Counted from the stretch's first letter, positions 7,821-17,431 are shown. The stretch: 40,557 bases of DNA from Bacillota bacterium (GCA_009711825.1 VEMY01000048.1:1-40557); one strand, 5' to 3'. A program made the numbers and translations. The notes: generated by a model from the sequence alone, not told the origin.

Positions 7821-8711
7821 GTGACGTGGGGCATAGTATTTAATATCATGAAATATTCTATCAGCGATGGCCCTGGCATTCGCACCACTGTTTTTCTCAA
7901 GGGCTGCCCTTTATGTTGCGAATGGTGTCATAATCCCGAAAGCCAGGGCTGTGACCGGGAGCTAATCCTGCGTCCGGAACGCTGCATTCAGTGCGGCGCC
8001 TGCATGGATGCCTGTCCTGTGGGCGGTGATCAAGACCGCTGTCAACTCTGCGGGCGTTGTGTGGAGGCGTGTTTTAGCGGGGCCAGGGAGTTAGCGGGGC
8101 GCAAAATGACTGTGGCTGAAGTTCTGGCTGAGGTAAACAAGGATTTAATCTTCTACGATGAGTCGGGCGGCGGTGTTACCTTTTCAGGCGGTGAACCTTT
8201 GCAGCAACCCGACTTCTTGGTTGCACTGCTTTCTGCTTGCAAAGAGCAGGAATTGCACACTGCTGTTGACACATCCGGCTTTGCCCCACAGAAAGTAATC
8301 GATGCGGTGGCCGCTTACACCGACCTGTTCCTTTATGATCTGAAGCTACTGGATGATGAAATGCACAAACGTTATGTCGGTGTATCCAATCAGCAAATAC
8401 TCGATAATCTGCAAACGCTGGTGAACCTTAAAAAAACACTGATAATCAGGGTGCCTGTTATTCCCGGTATCACTGATAGCGAGAGTAATATCCAGGCAAT
8501 CGGGAAATTACTGCATGGTTTGCCAATAGAATATATTGAGCTATTACCCTATCACGCCACTGGTGCAGAAAAATATCGCCGCTTGGGACGCGAGTATAGT
8601 TTGCCATCGCTTCAGTCCCCGGATGCCGAGAGAATGCAAATGATAGCGGCTTGGTTGAGACCCAGTGGACATAGAATCAAGATTGGAGGAGCTGCCAATG
8701 GCAATGACTGA
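7821..8711 (+). CDS. hypE: Glycyl-radical enzyme activase, radical SAM (HypE-type)
   Basis: This 296-residue cytoplasmic iron-sulfur protein uses S-adenosylmethionine to put the glycyl radical on the partner dehydratase. The radical-SAM cluster motif is C29-x3-C33-x2-C36 (GCPLCCEWCHNPE). A ferredoxin-like insert with two CxxCxxCxxxC motifs (residues 55-65 and 74-84) binds two auxiliary 4Fe-4S clusters, as in activases outside the PflA type. The GGEPL motif that contacts SAM is present (FSGGEPLQQPDF). The start is GTG 7821. Its last 14 bases overlap the start of hypD, so the pair is translationally coupled. The symbol here means hydroxyproline activase, not the hydrogenase maturation gene of the same name. 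Confidence 0.88.
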   Translation: MTWGIVFNIMKYSISDGPGIRTTVFLKGCPLCCEWCHNPESQGCDRELILRPERCIQCGACMDACPVGGDQDRCQLCGRCVEACFSGARELAGRKMTVAEVLAEVNKDLIFYDESGGGVTFSGGEPLQQPDFLVALLSACKEQELHTAVDTSGFAPQKVIDAVAAYTDLFLYDLKLLDDEMHKRYVGVSNQQILDNLQTLVNLKKTLIIRVPVIPGITDSESNIQAIGKLLHGLPIEYIELLPYHATGAEKYRRLGREYSLPSLQSPDAERMQMIAAWLRPSGHRIKIGGAANGND

Positions 8712-11064
8712 ACGAGTACGCATACTGCGTCAACAATCCCTGGAGACAATTCCTTCAATAACCGATGAGCGGGCGCGACTGCTTACCGAGTTTTATAAAC
8801 AAGTGCCGGTGGATGCCCATCCTGTGCCGATTCACCGTGCCCTGGCGTTTAAATATATCCTGGAACATAAAGAAATCTGTATTAATCCCGGGGAGTTGAT
8901 TGTCGGCGAGCGGGGTCCTGGTCCCAAGGTCACCCCAACTTATCCGGAACTTTGCTGCCACAGTCTGGAAGATTTGGATCTGCTTCATAACAGGGAGAAG
9001 ATTCCCTTTACAGTTTCCGAATCGGTGCGCAATACCTATGCCGAAGAGATTATTCCCTTCTGGCAGGGCCGTTCAATGCGCGACCGGATTTTTGCCGCCA
9101 TGACCCAGGAGTGGAAGGATTGCTATGAGTCGGGAATTTATACTGAGTTCATGGAGCAGCGGGCGCCCGGGCACACTGTGGCCGATGAAAAGGTGTTTAC
9201 CCGCGGTTTCCTGGATTTTAAGGCGGAAATTGCCGAGAGTTTAGCTTCCCTCGATTGGTTAAACGATCCCCGGGCCCTGGATAAAAGCGAGCAGCTCAAG
9301 GCGATGGATATCTGCGCCGATGCAATTATAATCTTTGCCCGCCGCCACGCGGACGTAGCACGGAGACTGGCGGAGACTGAATCTGACCCCCGGCGCCGGT
9401 GGGAGCTGGAACAAATTGCTGCCAATTGTGAGCGTGTGCCGGCGCATGCGCCGGAGAACTTCTGGCAGGCGCTGCAGGGATACTGGTTTGTGCACCTCTG
9501 TGTGATTACCGAACTCAACACCTGGGATTCCTTTAACCCCGGACGCCTGGATCAGCATTTGTGGCCATTTTACCAAAAGGAAACTGAGTCAGGTGTGCTG
9601 GATAAAGAGCAGGCCCGTGAGCTGCTGCAGTGCTTCTGGGTTAAGTTCAACAATCAGCCGGCGCCGCCCAAGGTCGGTGTCACGGCAGCCGAAAGCGGGA
9701 CCTACACTGATTTCGCAAATATTAACAGTGGCGGCCTCCGCCCAGATGGCAGTGACGGCGTTAACGAAGTGTCCTACTTGGTACTGGATGTAATCGATGA
9801 AATGCAATTATTACAGCCCAGCTCCAACATTCAGTTAAGCAAAAAGAACCCGGATCGTTTCCTCAAGCATGCCTGTCGGGTTATCCGCAAAGGCTGGGGC
9901 CAACCTTCGATTTTCAATGCCGATTCGGTTGTTCAGGAGCTCATCAATCAGGGCAAGTCCTTGGTGGACGCACGGTGTGGTGGAACCAGCGGCTGCGTGG
10001 AAACCGGCGCCTTTGGCAAAGAGGCCTATATCCTCACCGGTTACTTTAACCTGCCCAAGGTGCTGGAAGTCGTTTTGCATAATGGCCGCGATCCGGAGAC
10101 AAAAAAGCAGATTGGTTTACAGACCGGGGACCCCCGGAGTTTCGCCAGCTTTGATGAGTTGATGGATGCTTATAAAAGGCAGCTCAATCATTTTATCGAC
10201 ATTAAAATCAGGGGCAACCATGTTATCGAGCGACTTTATGCAAGGGATCTACCCTGTCCTTTCCTGTCCCTGATTATCGATGACTGTATCAAGACAGGCA
10301 CCGATTATAATGCAGGCGGTGCCCGCTACAACACCAATTATATTCAAGGGGTCGGGATCGGCACTGTCACCGATTCTTTGGCGGCGATTAAAGATTTAGT
10401 ATATGACAAAAATCTAATAAGCATGGATGCATTGCTTGCGGCCCTCGCCGACAACCTGTCTGACCAGCGGATTCGCTTGTTGTTACAAAACAAGCCACCT
10501 AAATACGGAAACGATGACGATGCTGCCGATGAGCTGATGGTTGAAGTGTTTCGCATCTTCTATCAGGCAGTAGATGGTCGGGAGACCGTTCGGGGTGGCA
10601 CTTACCGCATCAATATGCTGCCCACTACTTGTCACGTCTACTTTGGTTCCCGGACCGGCGCTACTCCTGATGGACGTGTGGCCCATAAACCGTTTTCCGA
10701 GGGGATTTCTCCCGTACAGGGCGCTGATCGAAACGGCCCGACTGCGGCAGTAAAATCTGCCGCAAAGATGGATCATCTTCTCACCGGCGGTACTTTGCTG
10801 AACCAAAAGTTCACTCCCCAGGTGTTGGCGGGAGAGGAGGGCATTGAAAAGCTTACACGCTTGGTGCGGTCCTACTTCAAGCTGGACGGCCACCATATTC
10901 AGTTTAATGTTGTAGATGTTGTCACCTTGCAAGCAGCGCAAGAGGATCCTCAAGCATACAGGGACCTGATTGTCCGGGTGGCGGGGTATAGCGACTACTT
11001 TTGCGATCTAAGCAAGGAGTTGCAGGACGAAATAATTGCCCGCACCGAGCACAGTGCAATTTAA
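8698..11064 (+). CDS. hypD: trans-4-hydroxy-L-proline dehydratase (glycyl radical enzyme)
   Basis: This 788-residue enzyme removes water from trans-4-hydroxy-L-proline to give pyrroline-5-carboxylate, which ProC can reduce to proline. The catalytic motif GGTSGCVETGAFG puts the thiyl cysteine at residue 433 and its partner glutamate at 435. The glycyl-radical loop RVAGYSDYF puts the radical glycine at residue 763. Length and both positions agree closely with the characterised Clostridioides difficile HypD, and long stretches such as PTYPELCCHSLEDL and TEFMEQRAPGHTV look HypD-specific rather than choline- or glycerol-type. The ATG at 8698 follows GGAGGA. proC is not in the window. Oxygen destroys the active form, so an anaerobic life is implied. 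Confidence 0.87.
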   Translation: MAMTERVRILRQQSLETIPSITDERARLLTEFYKQVPVDAHPVPIHRALAFKYILEHKEICINPGELIVGERGPGPKVTPTYPELCCHSLEDLDLLHNREKIPFTVSESVRNTYAEEIIPFWQGRSMRDRIFAAMTQEWKDCYESGIYTEFMEQRAPGHTVADEKVFTRGFLDFKAEIAESLASLDWLNDPRALDKSEQLKAMDICADAIIIFARRHADVARRLAETESDPRRRWELEQIAANCERVPAHAPENFWQALQGYWFVHLCVITELNTWDSFNPGRLDQHLWPFYQKETESGVLDKEQARELLQCFWVKFNNQPAPPKVGVTAAESGTYTDFANINSGGLRPDGSDGVNEVSYLVLDVIDEMQLLQPSSNIQLSKKNPDRFLKHACRVIRKGWGQPSIFNADSVVQELINQGKSLVDARCGGTSGCVETGAFGKEAYILTGYFNLPKVLEVVLHNGRDPETKKQIGLQTGDPRSFASFDELMDAYKRQLNHFIDIKIRGNHVIERLYARDLPCPFLSLIIDDCIKTGTDYNAGGARYNTNYIQGVGIGTVTDSLAAIKDLVYDKNLISMDALLAALADNLSDQRIRLLLQNKPPKYGNDDDAADELMVEVFRIFYQAVDGRETVRGGTYRINMLPTTCHVYFGSRTGATPDGRVAHKPFSEGISPVQGADRNGPTAAVKSAAKMDHLLTGGTLLNQKFTPQVLAGEEGIEKLTRLVRSYFKLDGHHIQFNVVDVVTLQAAQEDPQAYRDLIVRVAGYSDYFCDLSKELQDEIIARTEHSAI

Positions 11065-11070
11065 ATGAAA

Positions 11071-11104
11071 ACAGGAGCATGGCGTGCATGCTCCTGTTTT
11101 GTTT
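11071..11104 (+). terminator. Intrinsic terminator of hypED
   Basis: Perfect 11-bp stem ACAGGAGCATG/CATGCTCCTGT with a 5-base loop, then TTTTGTTT. It lies between hypD and the convergent pepA gene, whose stop codon it touches. Confidence 0.92.
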
Positions 11105-12554
11105 ATCCGTTTTGTTTGGCCAGGTGGTAGAGCGTACGCACGCCCCAGCCGGTGCCCCCTTTGTCGCTATAATCACCTTCCTTGCTGGTCCAGGCGGTGC
11201 CGGCGATATCCAAATGCAACCAGGGTTTTTCTTCAGTGAACTCCTGCAGGAAGAGGCCGGCAGCAATGGTACCGGCCAGGCGCTGGGTGCCGGTATTCCG
11301 CAGATCCGCCACATCAGACTTAAGCAAGACCTTGTATTCCGGATCGTGGGGCAGGCGCCAGATTTTTTCGCCCGAAAGCTCCGCCGCATATTCCAGCTCG
11401 CCGAACAGGCTGTCATCGCTGGCCAGTACTGCAGTGTGGACGTCGCCCAGGGCAATTAACGCCGCACCGGTTAATGTCGCAATATCAAGGACATGGCTGG
11501 CCTTTTCTTCCCGAATGGCATAGGTAATCGCGTCGGCCAAGGTCAGGCGTCCTTCAGCGTCGGTATTGCCCACTTCAATTGTTTTTCCGCCCATTGAGCC
11601 GATGATGTCGCCGGGCTTGTAGGCGTTACCGGCAATCATGTTTTCGCAGGCAGCGACGATGCCCACCACATTGGCCGGAAGTTTCATTTCACCGATGGCC
11701 GCCATTGCCCCCACCACTGCAGCGGCGCCCCCCATGTCGCATTTCATAAATGCCATACCCTCGGTAGGTTTGATGCTGAGACCTCCGGAGTCATAGGTGA
11801 GTCCTTTGCCAACCAGCGCCAACATCCGGTCGCTCTCCGGGGCGCCCCGATGGCGCATGACAATCAGGCGCGGGCGGTTAGTGGAAGCACGGGCGACGGA
11901 CATGAATGCTTCCATGCCCAGTGCCTGAATTCTATCCTCTTCCAGGATTTCAACTTCTATGTTGTTGCTTTCTCCCATTGCCTCCGCTTCAGCTGCCAGT
12001 TGGGCCGGGGTCATTTTGTTCGCCGGTTCATTAACCAGGCGACGGGCTAAGCTTGTTGCTGTGGCCAGTGCCTTGCCTTCCGCCAGGGCCAGGGGGACCT
12101 CCTGGCTTTCTGCCCAGACCAGGTTGACAGATTCCAGGGTCGGCTGCTGACGCTCGGATTTGTAGCTGTCAAATTTGTAGGCGGCCAGCTCCGCTGCTTC
12201 CGCGATAGCTCTTGCCAAATGGGGCGGGGCAAAATCGCCAAACTCTGCCGGGAATATATCAAGACCACTAGTTTTAAGCTTCAGGGCTGCTTTTACTGCC
12301 TTGCCGACTATTTTGCGCACCTGTTCCAGGGTCAGCTCGCCCTGTTTGCCCAGCCCAATAACTATCACATGCCGGGGTGTGCCTTTCAGGCGGATAGTAT
12401 GGGTCTCGCCAAATTTACCCTTGAACTCATCATTGGCCTGCATATCAGTTACTAGTTCATGTAACTCTTGGGGCAGACCGACAGGCTCAAGGTCTTGAAA
12501 ACATGTGACCAGGCGCGCTGGTTCTGGCTCACCTTGGTAGATTTTGATTTCCAT
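11103..12554 (-). CDS. pepA: Leucyl aminopeptidase (M17 family)
   Basis: This cytoplasmic two-metal exopeptidase removes N-terminal residues, preferring leucine, and works as a hexamer. The 483-residue protein has the variable N-terminal domain (1-160) and the catalytic C-terminal domain: GKGLTYDSGGLSIKP supplies the metal-binding lysine and aspartate, KCDMGGAAAV a further ligand, and the M17 signature NTDAEGRL the remaining ligands. The start ATG follows AAGGAGG by 8 bases. It stands alone and converges on hypD. In this context it would help supply free amino acids, including hydroxyproline from collagen-like peptides; that link is inference. Confidence 0.93.
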   Translation of the reverse strand: MEIKIYQGEPEPARLVTCFQDLEPVGLPQELHELVTDMQANDEFKGKFGETHTIRLKGTPRHVIVIGLGKQGELTLEQVRKIVGKAVKAALKLKTSGLDIFPAEFGDFAPPHLARAIAEAAELAAYKFDSYKSERQQPTLESVNLVWAESQEVPLALAEGKALATATSLARRLVNEPANKMTPAQLAAEAEAMGESNNIEVEILEEDRIQALGMEAFMSVARASTNRPRLIVMRHRGAPESDRMLALVGKGLTYDSGGLSIKPTEGMAFMKCDMGGAAAVVGAMAAIGEMKLPANVVGIVAACENMIAGNAYKPGDIIGSMGGKTIEVGNTDAEGRLTLADAITYAIREEKASHVLDIATLTGAALIALGDVHTAVLASDDSLFGELEYAAELSGEKIWRLPHDPEYKVLLKSDVADLRNTGTQRLAGTIAAGLFLQEFTEEKPWLHLDIAGTAWTSKEGDYSDKGGTGWGVRTLYHLAKQNG

Positions 12555-12685
12555 TAAATCGCCTCCTTCGTTTAAGTTTATTTCTGTATGCGTATAATAT
12601 TATCCTCTTTTCTAAAGGGAAACAGCTTCGATTGTCGAATTAAATAGTAGGCAGTTAAACTGACATTAAAATGGGAGTCTTGATA

Positions 12686-13789
12686 ATGACAGATATTTTG
12701 ATACTTGTTGGCCTGGGGTGTTGCGGTTGGGGCGCGTTTAAGCTTCTAAGATTGCCGGTGGCGCCGCTTTTGGGGACAATTGCGGTGGTGGGGACGATGA
12801 GGATTCTCCAGTTGCCACTTCCAGATACCCCCGGTTTTGTTACCCCGGCGGTGCAGATTACCCTGGGGATTTATATTGGCACCAAGGTCACCCGGGACAC
12901 CGTCCGGGAATTGAAAAAGCTGCTGGTGCCCGCAACGGTAATCAGCGCCTGGGCCCTGACAGTAATTTTTGTGTTCGGCTTCCTGCTTTCACGACTTACC
13001 TGGTTGGATTCGTTTACGGCGATTCTTTCGTCCAGCATGGGCGGCTTGCCGGAAATGATGGTATTAGCGTTGGCTACTGATGCCGATACGGCTGTGATTA
13101 TTATGATGTCTACGGCCAGAATGTTGGCCACGATCGCAATCTTCCCTATTATTTTTAACTCCTGGTTCAAACTGCATAAGCAGAATGGTTCAGATGAAGG
13201 AGAAGTAACGGAAACGGAAGCTAATTTGACATTGAGGCAAGCTATTAGCCAGCAGGTACAAACTGTCTGGAGTGCCCGGGCAGATATTATCCCGTTAACC
13301 GCCAGGAGTCTGCTGACGGTGGGAATTGCACTCGCTGGCGGGATGCTGGTGGAGGCAATTGGGGTTCCCGCTGGCATCATGGTCGGCGGCATGTTTTCTG
13401 TTGCAATTGCCACAGTTAGCGGAGCGCCAGTGGCCAGTTTTAATCCAAAATTATTTGCCCCGCTTCTGGTGTTTGTTGGGATTATGGTTACAGAGAATTT
13501 TACCCCTGAGACCGCCAGAATGTTGGCCTCCGGTTCACTGTTGGCGCCGGTGCTGATTTCCACAACATTGATCTTTATGAGTTCTCTGCTGGTGGGCCGT
13601 ATAATCCATAAGCTCAGTGGTTGGGATATGCCAACAAGCTTTCTGGCGGCTGCCCCCGGTGGTTTTACAATCATGACCACGCTGGCGATAAAATATGACA
13701 AGGATCCCTTTTCGGTATCGATGCTCCATTTGGTGCGTTTGATGGCAATTAAGGCGTTTGTGCCCTTGATCTTTATGTTCTTGATTTAG
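12686..13789 (+). CDS. AbrB-family (ammonia monooxygenase-like) membrane protein
   Basis: This 367-residue integral membrane protein has about ten hydrophobic helices arranged as two related halves of ~170 residues. The first carries SSMGGLPEMMVLALATDAD and the second AAPGGFTIMTTLAIKYDKD; both are typical of the family long misnamed AbrB transcriptional regulator or ammonia monooxygenase. Transport is the likely role, but no substrate is established. I chose ATG 12686 (MTDILILV) because GGGAG lies 8 bases upstream; an ATG at 12671 has no ribosome site. It is followed by a terminator and looks monocistronic. Confidence 0.83.
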   Translation: MTDILILVGLGCCGWGAFKLLRLPVAPLLGTIAVVGTMRILQLPLPDTPGFVTPAVQITLGIYIGTKVTRDTVRELKKLLVPATVISAWALTVIFVFGFLLSRLTWLDSFTAILSSSMGGLPEMMVLALATDADTAVIIMMSTARMLATIAIFPIIFNSWFKLHKQNGSDEGEVTETEANLTLRQAISQQVQTVWSARADIIPLTARSLLTVGIALAGGMLVEAIGVPAGIMVGGMFSVAIATVSGAPVASFNPKLFAPLLVFVGIMVTENFTPETARMLASGSLLAPVLISTTLIFMSSLLVGRIIHKLSGWDMPTSFLAAAPGGFTIMTTLAIKYDKDPFSVSMLHLVRLMAIKAFVPLIFMFLI

Positions 13790-13798
13790 AATAGACTT

Positions 13799-13827
13799 CC
13801 GGCAGCTCTCACGCTGCTGGTTTTTTT
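13799..13827 (+). terminator. Intrinsic terminator
   Basis: Stem CCGGCAGC/GCTGCTGG (one G-T pair), 6-base loop and a T7 tract. It begins 10 bases after the TAG stop of the AbrB-family gene. Confidence 0.88.
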
Positions 13828-13909
13828 GTCGACTAGCCTGATCTGGCCGGTATAAACTGCTTGAACTCCGTGTATTTTATGGGTAAGAAAAGGTAGCGGA
13901 GGAAAATCT

Positions 13910-14536
13910 ATGATTGGAGCAATTGATTTTGATCTCAACTGGATCTGGAAAGCAATGGCGATTGTAATCGTTGGTTCGCTATTGCTACGATTTGCTGGTC
14001 GTAAATCAATATCTCAGCTTACTGTTGCCCAAACTGTGATAATGATTGCCGTAGGGGCGCTGCTCATTCAGCCTGTCAGCGGCGCCAGTATTGGTGTGGC
14101 ATTTTTTCTGGGGCTTGTAATTGTCCTCACCCTGATCATGATCGAATATGCTGAACTACAATTTAATTTCCTGGAGCAAATTTTTACCGGCAAGGCAGTG
14201 GTAATCATCGAAAACGGCGCCATTCGGGAAGACAACCTTAAAGCACTGCGGCTGACTGTGGATAAATTGGAGGTGCGCTTGCGCCAGCTGGGAATAAGCA
14301 AGGTTGAAGATGTACACTGGGCGACCCTGGAACCCAATGGGCAGCTTGGTTATCAGTTAAAACCACATGCGATGCCGGCCCGGCGTGAAGACATCCAGAA
14401 ATTGATGAAAATGCTGGAGGCAAAGTTACCAGAGCCGCCAGCAGATGAACTTGACATGAAGCCGGATGAGAATAACATTTTTGATGAAATTCTCTTTGGC
14501 CGGGGCGACGCCAAGCCGCCCAAGAAACTGAGGTAA
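13910..14536 (+). CDS. DUF421 (YetF/YkjA-type) membrane protein
   Basis: This 208-residue protein has three N-terminal membrane helices (about residues 12-30, 38-58, 63-83) with the family signature RFAGRKSISQLTVAQTVI at 27-44. A cytoplasmic domain follows, containing VVIIENGAIREDNLKALRLT and LEVRLRQLGISKVEDVHWAT, both typical of DUF421. The acidic tail after residue ~170 is less conserved. In spore formers, members of this family (YetF and relatives) belong to a group associated with spore membranes and germination; which role applies here is unknown. The ATG follows GGAGG by 9 bases. Confidence 0.87.
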   Translation: MIGAIDFDLNWIWKAMAIVIVGSLLLRFAGRKSISQLTVAQTVIMIAVGALLIQPVSGASIGVAFFLGLVIVLTLIMIEYAELQFNFLEQIFTGKAVVIIENGAIREDNLKALRLTVDKLEVRLRQLGISKVEDVHWATLEPNGQLGYQLKPHAMPARREDIQKLMKMLEAKLPEPPADELDMKPDENNIFDEILFGRGDAKPPKKLR

Positions 14537-14540
14537 ACAA

Positions 14541-14582
14541 AATGACCCGGGTCTTTGGTTGGAGCCAACATCCCGGGTCATT
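14541..14582 (+). terminator. Terminator hairpin between convergent genes
   Basis: Perfect 11-bp stem AATGACCCGGG/CCCGGGTCATT with a 20-base loop, then TTGGCGTTTC. It begins 4 bases after the DUF421 gene and overlaps the last codon of the convergent LuxR gene. The T-tract is weak. Confidence 0.7.
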
Positions 14583-15939
14583 TGGCGTTTCTTTTCTCGG
14601 CTACCAGGGAAAACAGTTCCCGCTTGTGGGAAATTCCCAACTTGGCATAGATATGTCTGAGATGTGTTTTGAGGGTGTTTTCGCTGATAAACAATAGGGC
14701 AGCCGTTTTTTTGTTGCTGTGACCCTGAAGCAAAAGTAATAGGATTTCCTCTTCCCGGGGGGTGAGTGGTTCACTGCAAGTGAGCTTATCTGCAAGAGAG
14801 ATGGATAGCGGTTTATGATCAGTGATAAATTTTTGGTCCAGATATTCGCTCAGCCAGGGTAAGAGGAGAAATGTTAGGAAAAGGGTTCCTGAGGCCACCA
14901 AACCGCTGGTAAACCGGTATTGCTCAGAAAGTAGAAGGTGGTCGCCTAGTATATAGCCAAGGAAAATCGAAGCAACATTGGCCGCCAATACCAAGCCGAA
15001 AACCCGGTATGTCCGCCCGTAGATTAACGCAATCGTGGCCGGCACAGTCCATACAAAGAGGTCCAGCAAGGCAAAAGCGCTTTCAGTGAGCACGACTATT
15101 ATGAGATTGCTGACAAAAGAGATATTGAGCAGGGCAAAGAACACAAAGGCCAGGCCCAGCAGCGCTGCTCCCAAATAAACAGGCAGTACTTTTTTCATCT
15201 TCCCGCCCAAACAGGCCATGATTACCAGCATACCCGTATATGGCAAAAGAATAACATATTCGAATGTCGGAGAAGCCGTAATGACAGAAGGGTAGAGCAG
15301 ATTGTAGAGCAGCCCGCCGTTTATGTAGATTATCAGCACCAGCAGGGCTAGAGCCGCGACCAGTAGCGTCGGGAACTCTTCTGAACCTTTTGCAGGTTTC
15401 CTGGGGTTGGTAACAGGGGTAATTATACCAGCAAGATACAGAGCCAGCGCGAGAGGCAGCGCAGCGACAACCATCATGACATTTGGATGTAAATGTCTAG
15501 ACAATATACTGAGAAAGAACAGAATCAGATTGGCGCCGATAATAATCGTGGCCATATATTTTATGCGCTGAGTGTCGGTAATCAAGTTTGTATAGGGAAC
15601 GCTCCATGCCAGGATAAATACGGCCGAGGCAATTCCCAGCAAACTAAAGCTCAGCCAAGGCACAACGGGACCAGCTGTCAGAATTAGAAGATGAATCAGC
15701 AGACAAGCAGTTCCCGCGGCACGCATGATATTCTTCCATGGCGCCAGATTCCATAGCCCGAAGCCGGCGAAAACATAAGCCAGGCCATGGGCCCCGATAA
15801 ACGTCAAGGTTATCGCTGCGCCATCAGTTCCAGTCGTTTGGAGTAGGTTTTCCAGAATGGGACCGCTGAAGGGGACAGCCAAAAGCCAGCCGAAAAAGCA
15901 GGCCAGTGACAATTGAACATTTAAATGATGGTTCTTCAT
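14578..15939 (-). CDS. LuxR-type regulator with 12-TM membrane sensor
   Basis: The first ~370 residues of this 453-residue protein form about 12 hydrophobic helices in an MFS-like arrangement. The last ~65 form a LuxR/GerE helix-turn-helix: LTPREEEILLLLLQGHSN, KKTAALLFISENTLKTHLRH, IYAKLGISHKRELFSL. No receiver domain is present, so the signal probably enters through the membrane part; that is inference. The ATG 15939 follows GGGGGCGAC. A good promoter lies upstream (15978-16007). It is divergent from the capA-like gene and convergent with the DUF421 gene, so either could be a target. Confidence 0.85.
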   Translation of the reverse strand: MKNHHLNVQLSLACFFGWLLAVPFSGPILENLLQTTGTDGAAITLTFIGAHGLAYVFAGFGLWNLAPWKNIMRAAGTACLLIHLLILTAGPVVPWLSFSLLGIASAVFILAWSVPYTNLITDTQRIKYMATIIIGANLILFFLSILSRHLHPNVMMVVAALPLALALYLAGIITPVTNPRKPAKGSEEFPTLLVAALALLVLIIYINGGLLYNLLYPSVITASPTFEYVILLPYTGMLVIMACLGGKMKKVLPVYLGAALLGLAFVFFALLNISFVSNLIIVVLTESAFALLDLFVWTVPATIALIYGRTYRVFGLVLAANVASIFLGYILGDHLLLSEQYRFTSGLVASGTLFLTFLLLPWLSEYLDQKFITDHKPLSISLADKLTCSEPLTPREEEILLLLLQGHSNKKTAALLFISENTLKTHLRHIYAKLGISHKRELFSLVAEKRNAK

Positions 15940-15977
15940 ACGATTGTCGCCCCCTTTAATTAATTTGCTTACTTTTT

Positions 15978-16007
15978 ATAATACATCTCTCTAAAAGTAT
16001 ATAACAA
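15978..16007 (-). promoter_or_regulatory. Sigma-A-type promoter for the LuxR gene
   Basis: On the minus strand TTGTTA (16007-16002) and TATTAT (15983-15978) are separated by 18 bases. The site lies 38 bases upstream of the LuxR gene start. It rests on consensus match only. Confidence 0.5.
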
Positions 16008-16114
16008 AGTGCCAGACTTAGGGCAAAATTATTTAAAAAAGTAGTAAAAAAGCCACAGCTTTCTGTCCGGCATCTTATCTGGTATATTTAGGATAGGATT
16101 GTGGAGGTGATTAT

Positions 16115-17431
16115 TTGAGGCGTTGGCTTGTACTGATCTTAATTTTCTTGCTTAGCGCTTGTGTTGTTGAAGATGAACCGGAACCGCCGCCTGTGGAGCC
16201 GGTAACGATTACATTCGAAACAGATTACCGGCATCCGCACGTATACCTGACGCTGAGCGAACCGGAGTCAGCTAATGAAATTGTCCGGAATCTGACGATA
16301 ACGCCCAAGGTGGAATATTCTGTAGAGAATGAGCAAGCTCAAATCTCAATTGTATTGCATGACTGGGACTATGAAACCGAATATACTTTGACAGTTGCGC
16401 CCTTTGCCAGTAAAAAGCAAGCATTGCCCACTGAATATGTGTACAAGTTTGAAACCGTCCCGTCGGTTTTTAAGCTTGTTGCCGTCGGTGATGTGATGCC
16501 AGCAATTCTCACTGAAAAGCGCGTTAACGAATATGACCCCGGGTACCCGTTGGCAAAGATTCGTGAACGCATCAAATCCGGCGACCTGGTGTTCGGCAAT
16601 TTGGAAGCGCCAATTTCTGATGTCGGTAACCCTATGGACAAGGCCTATGTTTTCCGGGCCAAGCCATTCACCATTGAAGTGCTTCTTGATGGTGGGTTTA
16701 ATCTTGTTTCGCTGGCAAACAACCATATCCTGGATTATGGAGCGGAGGCAATGTTGGACACGATTGATCTTCTGGACCAGCATGGTATTGCCCATGCGGG
16801 GGCCGGCAAAGATCAAGCTGCTGCCGGAGCGCCGGTATTGCGGGAGGTAAACGGGGTAAAAGTTGCCATGCTGGCTTACACAGGCGCTTTTCCCGCCAGG
16901 CTATATCCCGCCTGGCAGGCAGGGCCAGATACACCCGGAACGGCATTTTATTATGACGAGGATAGGCTGGTGGAGGCTGTCAAAAGCGCTCGCGAGCTTG
17001 CCGATGTGGTTATTGTTTCTATGCACTGGGGCTATGAATACACCTATGCTACCAACGCCGAGCAGCATCGATTGGGTAAACTGGTTGTCGACAGCGGCGC
17101 TGACCTGGTCCTGGGGCATCACAGTCATACGCCCCAGGGCATTGAGTTCTACGGAGGTAAACCGATAGTCTACAGTCTGGGGAATTTTTTGTTCTATCCC
17201 TTTGCCACCCAGAAACTTTGCAACGAGACTTATATTCTGGAAGCAGAAATTAATAAGGATGGGGTGCAGGCCATGAGTCTTGTGCCGGTACTGCTGGGAG
17301 ATAGTCAGCCTTTTGTTCCCGAAGGTGAGGAACTGGAGCGTATGCACGAGCTCTTAACCGGTCTGTTGGGTCGCTACGACACGCCGTGGGCAATTGACGG
17401 TGAACGGGTTGTAATTTCTCTGGATAACTAA
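16115..17431 (+). CDS. CapA-family lipoprotein (metallophosphoesterase-like)
   Basis: This 438-residue protein has a lipoprotein signal peptide with lipobox LLSAC (cysteine 16), so it is probably anchored outside the membrane. Residues ~30-110 look like a beta-sandwich, Ig-like domain. The CapA domain follows: AVGDVMP, GNLEAPISD, ANNHILDYG, SMHWGYEY, LVLGHHSHTPQGIE and IVYSLGNFLF give the metal-binding Asp, Asn and His residues of this phosphoesterase-related fold. In Bacillus, CapA/PgsA takes part in poly-gamma-glutamate export, but no capB or capC lies here, so the substrate is open. The start is TTG after GGAGGTG. It ends at a very strong terminator. Confidence 0.85.
   Translation: MRRWLVLILIFLLSACVVEDEPEPPPVEPVTITFETDYRHPHVYLTLSEPESANEIVRNLTITPKVEYSVENEQAQISIVLHDWDYETEYTLTVAPFASKKQALPTEYVYKFETVPSVFKLVAVGDVMPAILTEKRVNEYDPGYPLAKIRERIKSGDLVFGNLEAPISDVGNPMDKAYVFRAKPFTIEVLLDGGFNLVSLANNHILDYGAEAMLDTIDLLDQHGIAHAGAGKDQAAAGAPVLREVNGVKVAMLAYTGAFPARLYPAWQAGPDTPGTAFYYDEDRLVEAVKSARELADVVIVSMHWGYEYTYATNAEQHRLGKLVVDSGADLVLGHHSHTPQGIEFYGGKPIVYSLGNFLFYPFATQKLCNETYILEAEINKDGVQAMSLVPVLLGDSQPFVPEGEELERMHELLTGLLGRYDTPWAIDGERVVISLDN

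Noticed and set aside
8698-11064. Pyruvate formate-lyase or choline trimethylamine-lyase assignment
   Set aside because: The catalytic motif is GCVET with a paired Glu, not the Cys-Cys of PFL. Length, the Cys and Gly positions and the N-terminal blocks match the hydroxyproline dehydratase better than the choline enzyme.
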